Shown piece after piece: positions 17,966 through 28,604 of a DNA stretch of 64,000 nucleotides. Location of the stretch: positions 186,001-250,000 of the forward strand of contig NZ_JABFUC010000007.1 in the NCBI RefSeq assembly GCF_022341425.1, written 5' to 3'. Numbering within the stretch: position 1 is the first letter of the stretch; the number at the start of each line of letters is the position of its first letter. The notes beneath the pieces are model-generated. The model was not told where the DNA came from. It ran no database searches and saw only the letters and a list, made by a program, of their open reading frames with translations. The position numbers and the translations under genes were made by a program. Source of the DNA: Billgrantia campisalis. GTDB lineage: Bacteria > Pseudomonadota > Gammaproteobacteria > Pseudomonadales > Halomonadaceae.

Positions 17966-19132
17966 TTATAGTGCCTCTTCGTAAACCACCGCCACGTCTC
18001 TCTCGCAGGGGCGGCGTGGATTGGTCAGGATGCAAGGATCCTGTATGGCATGCGCGGTAAGGAAAGGCACATCGCAGACACTCACTCCGGCTCTGCCCAG
18101 TTTACCGTCGAGGCCTACCGCCCCCTTGAGTTTGATGAGATGCTCAATAAGACGCTGCTTGACCTGACGCGACGAAAGCCCACGACAATCGATGCCCAAT
18201 GTTTCGGCAATACGCGTGAAGCGCTCCGGCGCGGCCTCGAAATTGAAGGCCACCACGTGCTCCAACAGCATCGAGTTGCAAAACCCATGGGGCAGGTCGA
18301 GGAAGCCGCCCAGACTGTGCGACATGGCATGCACCGCACCCAGGATCGCATTGGAGAAAGCCAGCCCCGCTTGCATGCTGCCCAGCATCACCTGGGCCCG
18401 CAGTTCGCCATCGAGGGGATTGGCGACCAGCGCCTCGAGGTGGCCATTGATCAACCGCATCGCCTCCAACGCATGGGCATCGGTCAAGGGGCCGCTACCA
18501 AGGGATACGAAGGCCTCGATGGCATGCACCAGCGCATCGACACCGGTACAGGCGGTAAGGAAGGGATCCATTGTCAGGGTGACTTGAGGGTCGATCAACG
18601 AGACGTCGGGCACCACTGCCTTACTGACGATGGAAAACTTGGTCCGCCTTTCGCGATCGGAAATGATGGCAAACTGGGAGACATCCGCCGAGGTGCCGGC
18701 GGTGGACGGGATGAAGATCAGCGGTGGGATCGGCACACGAATGGTGTCAACGCCCTCGAAATCGAGGATATGGCCGTCGTGGGCCACCACGATGCCGATC
18801 CCCTTGGCACAGTCCATGGGACTACCGCCGCCTATCGCCACGATGGCGGTACAACCGTAGTCGCGATAGGTCCGGGCACCGGCCATGACCTCCTCGACAC
18901 GGGGATTGGGAGACACCTGCAGAAAACGCTGACAGGCGATGCCCCCGGCGGCCAGATCGGCCTCGACCTCGGCCACCCAGCCGGCGGCCAGCACTCCTGG
19001 ATCGGAAACCAGCAGCACTTTATCGGCACCGAAAGCCTGAGCATAATTGGCCACCGCATGGCGGGAGCCATCGCCGAAGATGATCTCAGGCGCCACGAAC
19101 TTGCGCAGTTGGGTGATGCTGGCTGATGACAT
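17966..19132 (-). CDS. ercA: Iron-containing alcohol dehydrogenase (ErcA-like)
   Basis: The 388-residue protein is a group III Fe-dependent alcohol dehydrogenase. The NAD-binding GGGSPMDCAKGIG lies near residue 100, and the metal-site region includes GAVHAMSHSLGGFLDLPHG, which carries the conserved histidines. ErcA of P. aeruginosa belongs to the ethanol-oxidation regulatory network and influences exaA expression; the same neighbourhood here supports that name. It may act on alcohols or aldehydes in the cytoplasm. Located 16 nt upstream of the EraS-like kinase on the same strand, so probably co-transcribed with it. Confidence 0.87.
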   Translation of the reverse strand: MSSASITQLRKFVAPEIIFGDGSRHAVANYAQAFGADKVLLVSDPGVLAAGWVAEVEADLAAGGIACQRFLQVSPNPRVEEVMAGARTYRDYGCTAIVAIGGGSPMDCAKGIGIVVAHDGHILDFEGVDTIRVPIPPLIFIPSTAGTSADVSQFAIISDRERRTKFSIVSKAVVPDVSLIDPQVTLTMDPFLTACTGVDALVHAIEAFVSLGSGPLTDAHALEAMRLINGHLEALVANPLDGELRAQVMLGSMQAGLAFSNAILGAVHAMSHSLGGFLDLPHGFCNSMLLEHVVAFNFEAAPERFTRIAETLGIDCRGLSSRQVKQRLIEHLIKLKGAVGLDGKLGRAGVSVCDVPFLTAHAIQDPCILTNPRRPCERDVAVVYEEAL

Positions 19133-19370
19133 GAAGCCTTCACACTGTTGAAATTGTTATAGCAAGCATATTACCCCATACCGCCGATTCCCACCTTACT
19201 GCAATCGTCTCGGCCGTGCGCCCCGCCCAATTTCCTGCAGACCTCCCGCGGAACACCCGCGACTCGAGGCCTGGGCCCCCACCGTCCGCTGCGCTTGCCG
19301 TGCTTGCCGTCGCGCGGGCTATTCACGGATGGTCCGAGCAGCGCGCGCAGGGCTAGGACACTGGCATCTT

Positions 19371-20144
19371 TCATGCCAGCCCCCGATGATAGACACGCCG
19401 GTCGGTAACGCTGTGATACGGCGGTCGATCGAGCTGATAGGCCAGGGTCATGGCGTCGAGCATCGACCACAGCACGTCGAGCTTGAACTGCAGGATATCC
19501 AGCGCCCGCTGCTGTGTCTCAACCGTGGTGCACACCGCCAGTGCGACTTCCAGGCCATGCTCGACGTCCCGTCGCGCCTCCTTGAGCCGCTTGCGAAAGT
19601 AGCCGTAGCCCGCCGGGTCGATCCACGGATAGTGGCCCGGCCAGGTGTCCAGTCGGCTCTGATGTGCCAGGGGTGCAAACAGCTCGGTCAGCGAGGAGAT
19701 CGCCCCCTCCTGCCAACTGGCGTGGCGCACGAAGTTGACGTAGGCATCCACCGCAAAGCGCACCCCGGGCAGCACATACTCCTGGGACCATAGCTCCTTA
19801 CGAGTCAATCCCACTGCCTCGCCCAGCGCCAGCCAGGCTTCGATGCCCCCGGAGTCTTCGCCGCGACCGTCATGATCGAGAATGCGCTGAATCCAGCGCC
19901 GGCGTGTGTCCGCATCCGGGCAGTTGGCCAGCAGCGCGGCATCCTTCTGGGGAATCATGACCTGATAATAGAAGCGATTGGCCACCCAGCCGCGGATCTG
20001 CTCGGGTGTGGCGCGCCCCTCGCTCATGTCGATCTGGTAGGGGTGATGGATGTGGTAATAGTCGCCCTTGGCCAGCAGCGCCGCACGGAAGGCCTCGGGC
20101 GAAAGCGCTACGGCATCGGGTGCTTCTTCAACGGTGGTAGACAT
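19371..20144 (-). CDS. pqqC: Pyrroloquinoline-quinone synthase PqqC
   Basis: The 257-residue cytoplasmic enzyme carries out the final ring closure and eight-electron oxidation in PQQ synthesis. Conserved segments visible are [37 protein letters not shown] and [20 protein letters not shown]. Length matches the family. It follows pqqB by 50 nt. pqqD and pqqE normally come next, but the next gene is the iron alcohol dehydrogenase, after 240 bp with no PqqD-like reading frame. Confidence 0.95.
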   Translation of the reverse strand: MSTTVEEAPDAVALSPEAFRAALLAKGDYYHIHHPYQIDMSEGRATPEQIRGWVANRFYYQVMIPQKDAALLANCPDADTRRRWIQRILDHDGRGEDSGGIEAWLALGEAVGLTRKELWSQEYVLPGVRFAVDAYVNFVRHASWQEGAISSLTELFAPLAHQSRLDTWPGHYPWIDPAGYGYFRKRLKEARRDVEHGLEVALAVCTTVETQQRALDILQFKLDVLWSMLDAMTLAYQLDRPPYHSVTDRRVYHRGLA

Positions 20145-20194
20145 GACAGGCTCCCTTTTCTACGCTCGCAACGACCGTCACGGCAACAAGCGCC

Positions 20195-21124
20195 TCACAG
20201 CGACAGGCGCATGCCGTCGAAGGCCACTTCTATGCCATGCTCATCGAGTACCGCCCGCTCGGCAGAGGTCTCGTCGAGAATCGGATTGGTATTGTTGATA
20301 TGGATGAGGATACGTCGGGTGGTAGCCGGCAACGCATCGAGTTCACGGATCATGCCGCGCTCCCCGGCCAACGCCAGGTGGCCCATGTCCGCGCCGCTCG
20401 AGCGGCTGATGCCCAGCCGTTGCAGCTCGTCGTCGTGCCACAGAGTGCCATCGACCAGCACACAGCCTGCCTGCTTCATCAGGGTGCGAATCTCGTCGTC
20501 CAGCGCCCCCAATCCGGGAGCGTAGAGCAGCGAGGTCGCGTTGGCGATATCCTCAATGAACAACCCCAGGTTGTCCCCCGGGGCGGGTGAACCACGGCGC
20601 GGCGAATAGGGGGGGGCATTACTGTCCAGGGCGACGGCGGTGAACCGCAGGTCGGGACAGCTCGGTACGCTGAACCCCACCCGACGAGATTCCACATCCA
20701 TCTCGATCGGCTGCCAGCGCAGCCCCCCCTGCCAGTGTTGCAGCATGGGGAAGAGTGGAAACCCGCTGCTCAGGTCGCGATGCACACTGGGGGTGCACCA
20801 TACGTCCAACGGGCACCCCTCGCGCAGCGACAGCAGACCGGTGACGTGATCGATCTGAGCATCCACCAGCAGTATCTCGGCGATGCCGCTGTCGCGTATG
20901 CCCCGGCGCGGTTGAAGTTCGGGATTGGCGGCGATCTGGGCGCGGATATCCGGCGAGGCATTGCACAGCAGCCAGCGTTCTCCGTCACTGCTGATAGCGA
21001 TGGACGACTGGGTGCGCGGCGTCAGGCCCGGCTGACCCGCTCTCACTCCCTGACAGTTGGGGCAGTTGCAGTTCCACTGCGGAAACCCGCCCCCGGCAGC
21101 CGAACCGAGTATCAGCACTTGCAT
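20195..21124 (-). CDS. pqqB: PQQ biosynthesis protein PqqB
   Basis: A 309-residue metallo-beta-lactamase-fold protein ([28 protein letters not shown] zinc-type cysteines; [12 protein letters not shown]). PqqB is a non-haem iron hydroxylase acting on the diamino acid released from PqqA, earlier described as a carrier. Length and motifs match complete family members. It lies 60 nt after pqqA and 50 nt before pqqC on the same strand. Confidence 0.95.
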   Translation of the reverse strand: MQVLILGSAAGGGFPQWNCNCPNCQGVRAGQPGLTPRTQSSIAISSDGERWLLCNASPDIRAQIAANPELQPRRGIRDSGIAEILLVDAQIDHVTGLLSLREGCPLDVWCTPSVHRDLSSGFPLFPMLQHWQGGLRWQPIEMDVESRRVGFSVPSCPDLRFTAVALDSNAPPYSPRRGSPAPGDNLGLFIEDIANATSLLYAPGLGALDDEIRTLMKQAGCVLVDGTLWHDDELQRLGISRSSGADMGHLALAGERGMIRELDALPATTRRILIHINNTNPILDETSAERAVLDEHGIEVAFDGMRLSL

Positions 21125-21183
21125 GGCGCTTCTCCTTCTTGCCCGAACGGCGCCACTGCTGGCCCCGTTGGCATGTCTAGCGA

Positions 21184-21252
21184 TCAGCGGTTGGCGATGA
21201 GGGTGACTTCGAAGCCGAGGCGAAGGTCGCGAAAGCTAGGCTTGGTCCACAT
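21184..21252 (-). CDS. pqqA: PQQ precursor peptide PqqA, variant lacking the conserved tyrosine
   Basis: Too short for most gene callers: 22 residues starting at ATG 21252 after AGGAGATATGCC. The N-terminal [14 protein letters not shown] is typical PqqA. In known PqqA, PqqE joins the Glu and Tyr of an E-V-T-x-Y core, and these two residues become PQQ. Here the core reads E-V-T-L-I-A-N-R: Glu15 is present but the Tyr codon expected between Leu and Ile is absent, as if three bases were deleted in frame. Without it this peptide cannot be the PQQ precursor by the known route. A second pqqA elsewhere, a decayed copy, or a sequence error are the main explanations. Confidence 0.85.
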   Translation of the reverse strand: MWTKPSFRDLRLGFEVTLIANR

Positions 21253-21338
21253 GGCATATCTCCTGTTGGTATTGTTGGTTTGCGTACGAGCCGCAGCCAG
21301 CGGCACAGGCCCAGTAAAGCACCCGACGCCTTGCTCAT

Positions 21339-21358
21339 GGGCAGTACTTTGGAGGGAG
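21339..21358. promoter_or_regulatory. Candidate PQQ-regulon motif upstream of pqqA
   Basis: Read toward pqqA, the sequence is CTCCCTCCAAAGTACTGCCC, about 90-105 bp before the start codon. It shares CC-x-AAGTACT with the site at 9849. Regulation by the LuxR-type regulators of the locus is inferred. Confidence 0.3.
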
Positions 21359-21456
21359 ACAGCCCCCTTCATTGGGACCAAACGGGATGGAACGCACTAG
21401 CGCGCCCGTGGGTTGCCGGCTAGCCTCGAGAGATCCTCTTCGTGCCGGGAACTGAG

Positions 21457-21870
21457 ATGAAACCTTACCTTCTGCTGCTGATGGCGACCCTGGTCCATGG
21501 CTCACTCTCCTGGGCCGACGAACCGTCCGTTGCGTCGCCCCAGGGGCGCATGATTGACAGCTATCTGGCTTATGGGCAGTTCAAGATGGGACGCTATGAA
21601 CAGGCTTTCGATATCTGGCAGCGCCTGGCAATGGAAGGAAATGCCGACGCCGCGTTTCAGTTGGGAGTGATGCTGGAAGATGGCCGTGGTACACCCCCCG
21701 ACCTGGAGCGGGCACTCTCTTACTACCGCCAGGCCAGCGAAGGCGGCAGCCGCCGCGCGGCGCATCGTCTCGCCGCACTGTACGGCGAGGGTGCCCCAGG
21801 TCTTGCCGTCGACCATGCTCTGAGCCAGCACTATCGGAAGATGGCCGAGTCACCGTCCTCACTCGACTGA
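21457..21870 (+). CDS. Sel1-repeat (TPR-like) secreted protein
   Basis: ATG 21457 (MKPYLLLLMATLVHGSLSWA) gives a 137-residue protein with a clear signal peptide; an ATG 15 nt upstream only adds MPGTE. Two to three Sel1-like helical repeats follow (GNADAAFQLGVMLEDGRGTPPDLERALSYYRQASEGG is the best, here cited by its start and end: residues about 65-105). Such repeats mediate protein contacts in the periplasm. It stands alone, divergent from pqqA and convergent with the NosR-like gene. Specific partner unknown. Confidence 0.75.
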   Translation: MKPYLLLLMATLVHGSLSWADEPSVASPQGRMIDSYLAYGQFKMGRYEQAFDIWQRLAMEGNADAAFQLGVMLEDGRGTPPDLERALSYYRQASEGGSRRAAHRLAALYGEGAPGLAVDHALSQHYRKMAESPSSLD

Positions 21871-22029
21871 GCCGGCCCACTTCAAATACGGTCGCCTTGA
21901 GCTCACCGACCTGGAGGCTGTGTACCGCTGCTCGCACATCGTCTTTCCCGACGACATTCAACATCCATCTCGACCGGTTGCCAGCGCAGCCCCCGATAGC
22001 TTGGCGCCAGAATAAAATACACCCGTGTC

Positions 22030-24132
22030 TCAGGCCACATTCACCGCCGGAATCCGCTCACGGCGCTGGCGCTTCTTCCGGACCAGCTTGTCCACGCACT
22101 GGGTGTCATCCTGCAGGATCACCACACACTCCAAGCACTGGATGCACTCATCGTAGTCAATACGACCATCCACATGGATAGCATTGATCTCGCAGCGCTT
22201 CTTGCACACCTGGCAAGGCTGGCCACAGAGCTTGACTCGGTCCAGCCAGCTGAACAACCGTAACTTTCCCAGCATGGCCAACCCTGCCCCCAGTGGGCAT
22301 AAATAGCGGCAGAAGAATTTGTGCACGAACATGCCTACCACCAGCAACCCCACGGCATAGACTACGAATGGCCAATAGCGCCAGAAGTAGAGGGTGATGC
22401 TGGTCTTGAAGGGCTCCACCTCGGCCAACTGATCGGCCAGCGAGAGTGAATAGAAGGCCGTACCAACCAAGCCGATGAGAATTCCATATTTCAAGTGGAC
22501 CAAGCGACGATGCCAGGCCTCTGGAATCTTGTACTGGCGGAACTTGAGTGTCTTACCAAGCCAGGATGCCATTTCCTGCAAGGCTCCGAACGGGCAGAGC
22601 CAACCGCAAAACAGTCCACGCCCCCAGATGAATAGAGTAACGAAGGTAAAGGTCCAGAGAATGAAAATCACTGGATCCAAAAGAAAGAACTCTATATTGA
22701 AGCCATCACGGAGAGATAGCAACAGCGTGGTGACATTGACGACGGAAAGCTGCCCCTGAGCATAAAAACCGACAAACAATAGGGTAAAAAACAAGAACAA
22801 CCAGCGGAATCGGTGCAACCATTTCGGGTAACGCCGAAAATGGCGTTGGCAAGCGAAAAACACCGTCAACACCGCCAGACCGGTCATCAGGATAGTCACC
22901 TGCAGCCAGCGCTCCTGCCATACTCCCACCCAAGCCGGAAGCCTCAGGGGCTCGGACACCTCCACCCACTCGAAGAGCTCCTGGGGAAGCGCCACCTCTC
23001 TACGAAAATTTGCCAAATCCGAGACCAAGTGGTTCTTGGAGAGTTCCAGCCTCATCACCAAACTGGCATCGGCACCGGGATTGAAGCCACCGGCACCGCC
23101 CATTTTAAACAGGTGCGTCTGCATGAAATACGGCATGCCAGCCGCCTGCAGCCGGTTTTCTTGGGAGGCTAACCAGTCGGTGTCCCGCAGCTCCACCGTC
23201 ATGTTGCCCTGCTCCATGGCGAGCCGTGTGGATAAGGAGCCGGGACGAAAGTCATCCGGCACATGGGTAAAGAGGCCGTTGGACATCACGGCCAGCACCT
23301 GATCGCCGTTCTTGAGGCTGTCAGTCAGGCGAGCAAAGGTCTCATCCCCCAGCAGGTTGCGCCCGATTATCGGTGCGTTGACATACGCGAAAAAAATATC
23401 GGTGAAGGGCTCATCCGGCTGCGGCTTGGGCACTCCTGGGTAGACGTTCAGAGCGTTGCCAATGAGGGCTTCAGCCTCCTCGACCGAAAGGCGCCAGCGG
23501 CCAATATATCCCCGATCCAACATCTGCTGCCAGGTCAGTGGCTCGTAGAGATCGGCCTTGGGTTGGGCCGACGGAGCCTGAGCAAATTCCTCCAGTGTAT
23601 TGCGGGCGACCTTCAGGGCCGACGACAGCACCACATCATTGATGATGATCACCGAAACGGTGGCAGAACTTATCCCGTCGATATGCACGCCACCACCTTC
23701 TGTACGCCTTCCCGCCTTGCTGCTAACCACGATATGATCAGTGATTGACAGACCCCGATACTGATCGACAAACTCAAGCAGAGGCGCTTCACCCAGCCCA
23801 TGCAAAAAAACCGGTTCATGATGTCCCATCACTTTCACGCCGGTGAATTCACCACCAACACCTATGCCGATTAGAAGGCTGATAGGCTTTCCGGAGTAAC
23901 CGGGAAAATCACTTACATCGCGAGACTCGAATGCGTAACCCAACAGCTCATTGAGCTGGTATACCGGGTAAACGGGATAATCCTCTCGCTTATTTTCAAT
24001 ATGGGTAGCGCTGGGAAACAGCTGCTGGATACGGGCCTGTATCTCGGGCGATGGATCCGCCTGTAGTGAGGGGACCGAAGCCACCATTGACACAGCCAAC
24101 AACACTAAGGCGCGAATGGCTGCCATAACCAT
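22030..24132 (-). CDS. NosR/NirI-family flavo-iron-sulfur membrane protein (orphan)
   Basis: The 700-residue protein has the full NosR layout: signal peptide, periplasmic FMN-binding domain (residues about 80-190, with the flavinylation-like motif DGISSATVS), a further periplasmic part to about 400, about six membrane helices, two CxxxCP motifs (CGWLCPFGALQE, FCRYLCPLGAG) and a C-terminal ferredoxin-like domain (CQVCKKRCEINAI, DECIQCLECVVI). NosR passes electrons to nitrous oxide reductase maturation or turnover. No nosZ, nosD, nosF, nosY or nosL gene is in the window, so its partner is uncertain. It lies 110 nt after the hybrid kinase gene on the same strand. Confidence 0.83.
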   Translation of the reverse strand: MVMAAIRALVLLAVSMVASVPSLQADPSPEIQARIQQLFPSATHIENKREDYPVYPVYQLNELLGYAFESRDVSDFPGYSGKPISLLIGIGVGGEFTGVKVMGHHEPVFLHGLGEAPLLEFVDQYRGLSITDHIVVSSKAGRRTEGGGVHIDGISSATVSVIIINDVVLSSALKVARNTLEEFAQAPSAQPKADLYEPLTWQQMLDRGYIGRWRLSVEEAEALIGNALNVYPGVPKPQPDEPFTDIFFAYVNAPIIGRNLLGDETFARLTDSLKNGDQVLAVMSNGLFTHVPDDFRPGSLSTRLAMEQGNMTVELRDTDWLASQENRLQAAGMPYFMQTHLFKMGGAGGFNPGADASLVMRLELSKNHLVSDLANFRREVALPQELFEWVEVSEPLRLPAWVGVWQERWLQVTILMTGLAVLTVFFACQRHFRRYPKWLHRFRWLFLFFTLLFVGFYAQGQLSVVNVTTLLLSLRDGFNIEFFLLDPVIFILWTFTFVTLFIWGRGLFCGWLCPFGALQEMASWLGKTLKFRQYKIPEAWHRRLVHLKYGILIGLVGTAFYSLSLADQLAEVEPFKTSITLYFWRYWPFVVYAVGLLVVGMFVHKFFCRYLCPLGAGLAMLGKLRLFSWLDRVKLCGQPCQVCKKRCEINAIHVDGRIDYDECIQCLECVVILQDDTQCVDKLVRKKRQRRERIPAVNVA

Positions 24133-24242
24133 CGTCTAGCTCCGAACAGGCTTATTGTCGCAATAGTCTTTCAGCAGCGACTGTCCGGCTCAACAATACT
24201 TTCGAGTGCCAAGATAGGTACTTTTGTATTGGTGAATATAGC

Positions 24243-26414
<2,172 letters not shown>

Positions 26415-26472
26415 GTTAGACCTCCAGAACAGCGGTCAGACCAGCCGCCTGTCGAGCAAGCCGGGCAATGAC

Positions 26473-26997
26473 TCAGCGCACATGGATGCTGCCCACGTGC
26501 CACACCGAGCGAAAGCGGATGGTCTCGTTGAGCAGCTCCGGGTGGTCATCGAAGGGGTAGAGCACGAACACCGGCCCGAAATCACGCACGGCGATGGGCT
26601 CGCCGTCACGCTGGATGGCCAGGATGACATCGTAGTCACGAAAATCCGAGACGGGAATCTCCGCCTCGAAGCCGTTGAGGGCGCGCACCTGAACCCACTC
26701 GCCGCGAGCGCCGGCGGCATCGAGCACCGCCCGCGCCAGGGGGCCTTCGAAACGCCCCACGCCCTCGGTCCAGGGGGTGCGGGTCTCGACCACCGTGGAG
26801 GGCAGGGTCATCAGCATGGCACGGTCCAGGTGCAGCTCATCGCCCACGTTGGGGCGGGCCAGGTCGCCGCTGAGACGCAGGATGACCTCGCCCTCGGGCG
26901 GCGGCAGGGGCTCGGCCAGCGCCTTGACGGGCAGGGCGCCAAGCAGCAGGAACCACAGGAACAACGCAAAGGGGAGTCGCCTTTCTCGAAGCATCAT
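26473..26997 (-). CDS. Periplasmic molybdopterin-oxidoreductase-fold protein without the metal-binding cysteine
   Basis: A secreted protein of about 174 residues (signal FALFLWFLLLGALPVKALA) with an oxidoreductase-molybdopterin (sulfite-oxidase-like) domain: VILRLSGDLARPNV, MTLPSTVVETRTPWTEGVGRF, VRALNGFEAEIPVSDF. No cysteine is present in the mature part, so the usual Cys ligand to molybdenum is missing and enzymatic activity is unlikely. Start is uncertain among clustered ATGs (27003, 26997, 26994); I use MMLRERR at 26997. It precedes the membrane hybrid kinase in the same direction, suggesting that it is its periplasmic ligand-sensing partner. That function is inferred. Confidence 0.75.
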   Translation of the reverse strand: MMLRERRLPFALFLWFLLLGALPVKALAEPLPPPEGEVILRLSGDLARPNVGDELHLDRAMLMTLPSTVVETRTPWTEGVGRFEGPLARAVLDAAGARGEWVQVRALNGFEAEIPVSDFRDYDVILAIQRDGEPIAVRDFGPVFVLYPFDDHPELLNETIRFRSVWHVGSIHVR

Positions 26998-27103
26998 GAC
27001 CATCCGGCAGGTCGCGGGAACAGCCATCAAGGTTACGCGATCTCACGCTTTCGGTCAGGCGTCAAATGGCCGCAAGGGGGGACTTGCCCCCCTTGACGGG
27101 CGA

Positions 27104-27931
27104 TCAAGCGCTTTGCTTGTCGTTGTCCGGCTCCAGCGGCTCGCAGCGCACCAGGTCCTCATAGGCGTGCCAGCTGGCATGGCCGAGGACCGGCAGGATC
27201 AGCGCCAGGCCGATGTAGAAAGTCAGGATGCCGACCAGCACACAGCCGGTGAGGATGACCGCCCACAGCAGCATGGGGCGGAAGTTGCGCGCCACCGAGC
27301 GCACGCTGGCTTCGATGCCTTCCATGAAGGTCAGGTCCTGGTCCATCAGAGTCGGGATCGCCACCACACTGATGGTAAAGGCGCCGAAGGCCAACACCGC
27401 ACCCACCGCCGAGCCGACCACGATCATGCCAAGCCCCTGGGGCGTGGTGAGCAGCGAGGCGTAGAGGGCCGCCGGCCCCGGCGCCTCGAAACCGTAGAAG
27501 AGCGCGAACAGCAGGGTCGCCAGGCGAATCCAGGCAAGGAAGAAGATCATCAGCATCACGCCCATCATCGCCAGCTGGCCGGCGTGGGGCCGCCAGGCGC
27601 TGAACGCATCGCCAAGATGCGGGGCCCGGCCCGCCTCCAGGGCGCGACTGATGCCGTAGGAGCCCACCGTGACCAGGGGGCCGATGAACATGAAGCCGGC
27701 GGCCATGGGCAGCAGCCAGTGCCAGAGATCCAGCATGATGGCACCCACGGTGACGGCAATGCTCAGCCCCACCCAGAACATGCCGTAGGCCAGGCTGACC
27801 ACCGTGGCCTGTCGAAAGTCCTCCAGGCCGGCCGCCAGCCAGGCGCGCGGCCTGTCCATGCCGACCGGATTGATAGTGATCTTCACCGTGGGGACCGAGG
27901 ACTGGCCTGTAGATTTGGTGGTTGCGTTCAT
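27104..27931 (-). CDS. DUF2189 integral membrane protein
   Basis: ATG 27931 (MNATTKSTGQSS) follows GGGGTAACAAG; the longer reading upstream is not supported. The 275-residue product has about six helices in a DUF2189 arrangement (GLEDFRQATVVSLAYGMFWVG, then GISRALEAGRAPHLGDAFSAW). Members often lie near cytochrome oxidase or denitrification genes, but no molecular function is established. Divergent from the cytochrome c/flavocytochrome operon, with a 326 bp shared upstream region. Confidence 0.8.
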   Translation of the reverse strand: MNATTKSTGQSSVPTVKITINPVGMDRPRAWLAAGLEDFRQATVVSLAYGMFWVGLSIAVTVGAIMLDLWHWLLPMAAGFMFIGPLVTVGSYGISRALEAGRAPHLGDAFSAWRPHAGQLAMMGVMLMIFFLAWIRLATLLFALFYGFEAPGPAALYASLLTTPQGLGMIVVGSAVGAVLAFGAFTISVVAIPTLMDQDLTFMEGIEASVRSVARNFRPMLLWAVILTGCVLVGILTFYIGLALILPVLGHASWHAYEDLVRCEPLEPDNDKQSA

Positions 27932-28257
27932 CTTGTTACCCCGTCTAGTCGCCGTGGGAAGGGACAAAGGTGAGCGCCATTCCGGCTGAGCCCGGGTGAC
28001 GTCTTGTTGTCTTGGTTCACGTTTAACAATGTAGTTGACCTGGCACAAGACTGCCGGGCGGGCCTCTCAACGCTGAGCCTCTCGGAAGCTCATGCAACCC
28101 GGCGTGCAGGCATAGACAAAAGTGCATAAAAGACAAACCAGAGAGGTCATATTGGCATAACGGAATGCAAAAGCGTTCCTTCCGGCGGCCGAGCGGGCAC
28201 ATTAGCATGCAAAGTTAATAACACCTTCCAAGGACACCCCCATCGCAAGGGAGCCTG
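27932..28257. other. Intergenic region between divergent operons
   Basis: The region must hold promoters for the DUF2189 gene and for the flavocytochrome operon. The only structure I see is an imperfect inverted repeat GGAATGC-AAAA-GCGTTCC at 28162-28179, about 80 bp before the cytochrome gene, which could be an operator. No gene or mobile element is visible. Confidence 0.4.
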
Positions 28258-28593
28258 ATGATGAAACGGGTCTTTCACCGCATGTCCGCAGGGCTGATGG
28301 GCGCCCTGCTGCTGGCCGGGGTGACGCCAGCACTCGCCGATGACGCCTTTTCCCCCGCCCAGCTCGAGGTAATGGCCGGCGGCTGTGCCAACTGTCACGG
28401 TACCGACGGTCGACTGAGCGGCAACGTGCCCGCCATTGCCGGGCGCCCCGCCGAGCTGCTGGCCTCACGCCTGCTCGCCTTCAAGCACGAGTCGGTGCCG
28501 GACACCACCATCATGGACCGGATCGCCAGGGGCTTCACTGACGAGGAGCTTACTGCTCTGGCCCAGCACTTCGCCGACATCTATCCGAAATGA
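28258..28593 (+). CDS. Cytochrome c subunit of sulfide dehydrogenase (FccA-like)
   Basis: A 111-residue secreted monohaem cytochrome with signal peptide ([14 protein letters not shown]) and haem site CANCHG (about residues 44-49); the sixth ligand is probably Met in [12 protein letters not shown]. Start is the ATG pair at 28258/28261 after GGGAG. Its stop is 11 nt before the strong start of the flavoprotein gene, so the two are translated together and should form flavocytochrome c sulfide dehydrogenase, which oxidises sulfide or persulfide in the periplasm and reduces cytochrome c. Confidence 0.85.
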   Translation: MMKRVFHRMSAGLMGALLLAGVTPALADDAFSPAQLEVMAGGCANCHGTDGRLSGNVPAIAGRPAELLASRLLAFKHESVPDTTIMDRIARGFTDEELTALAQHFADIYPK

Positions 28594-28604
28594 GGGAGCG
28601 CGAT

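Noticed and set aside
19171..19470. Possible pqqD after pqqC (99-codon minus-strand frame, with an internal ATG overlapping the pqqC stop)
   Set aside because: The translation lacks any PqqD pattern and is Arg/Gly-rich; the ATGA overlap is probably chance.
22030..24132. Denitrification (nos) locus
   Set aside because: Only a NosR-like gene is present; nosZ, nosD, nosF, nosY and nosL are not in the window.
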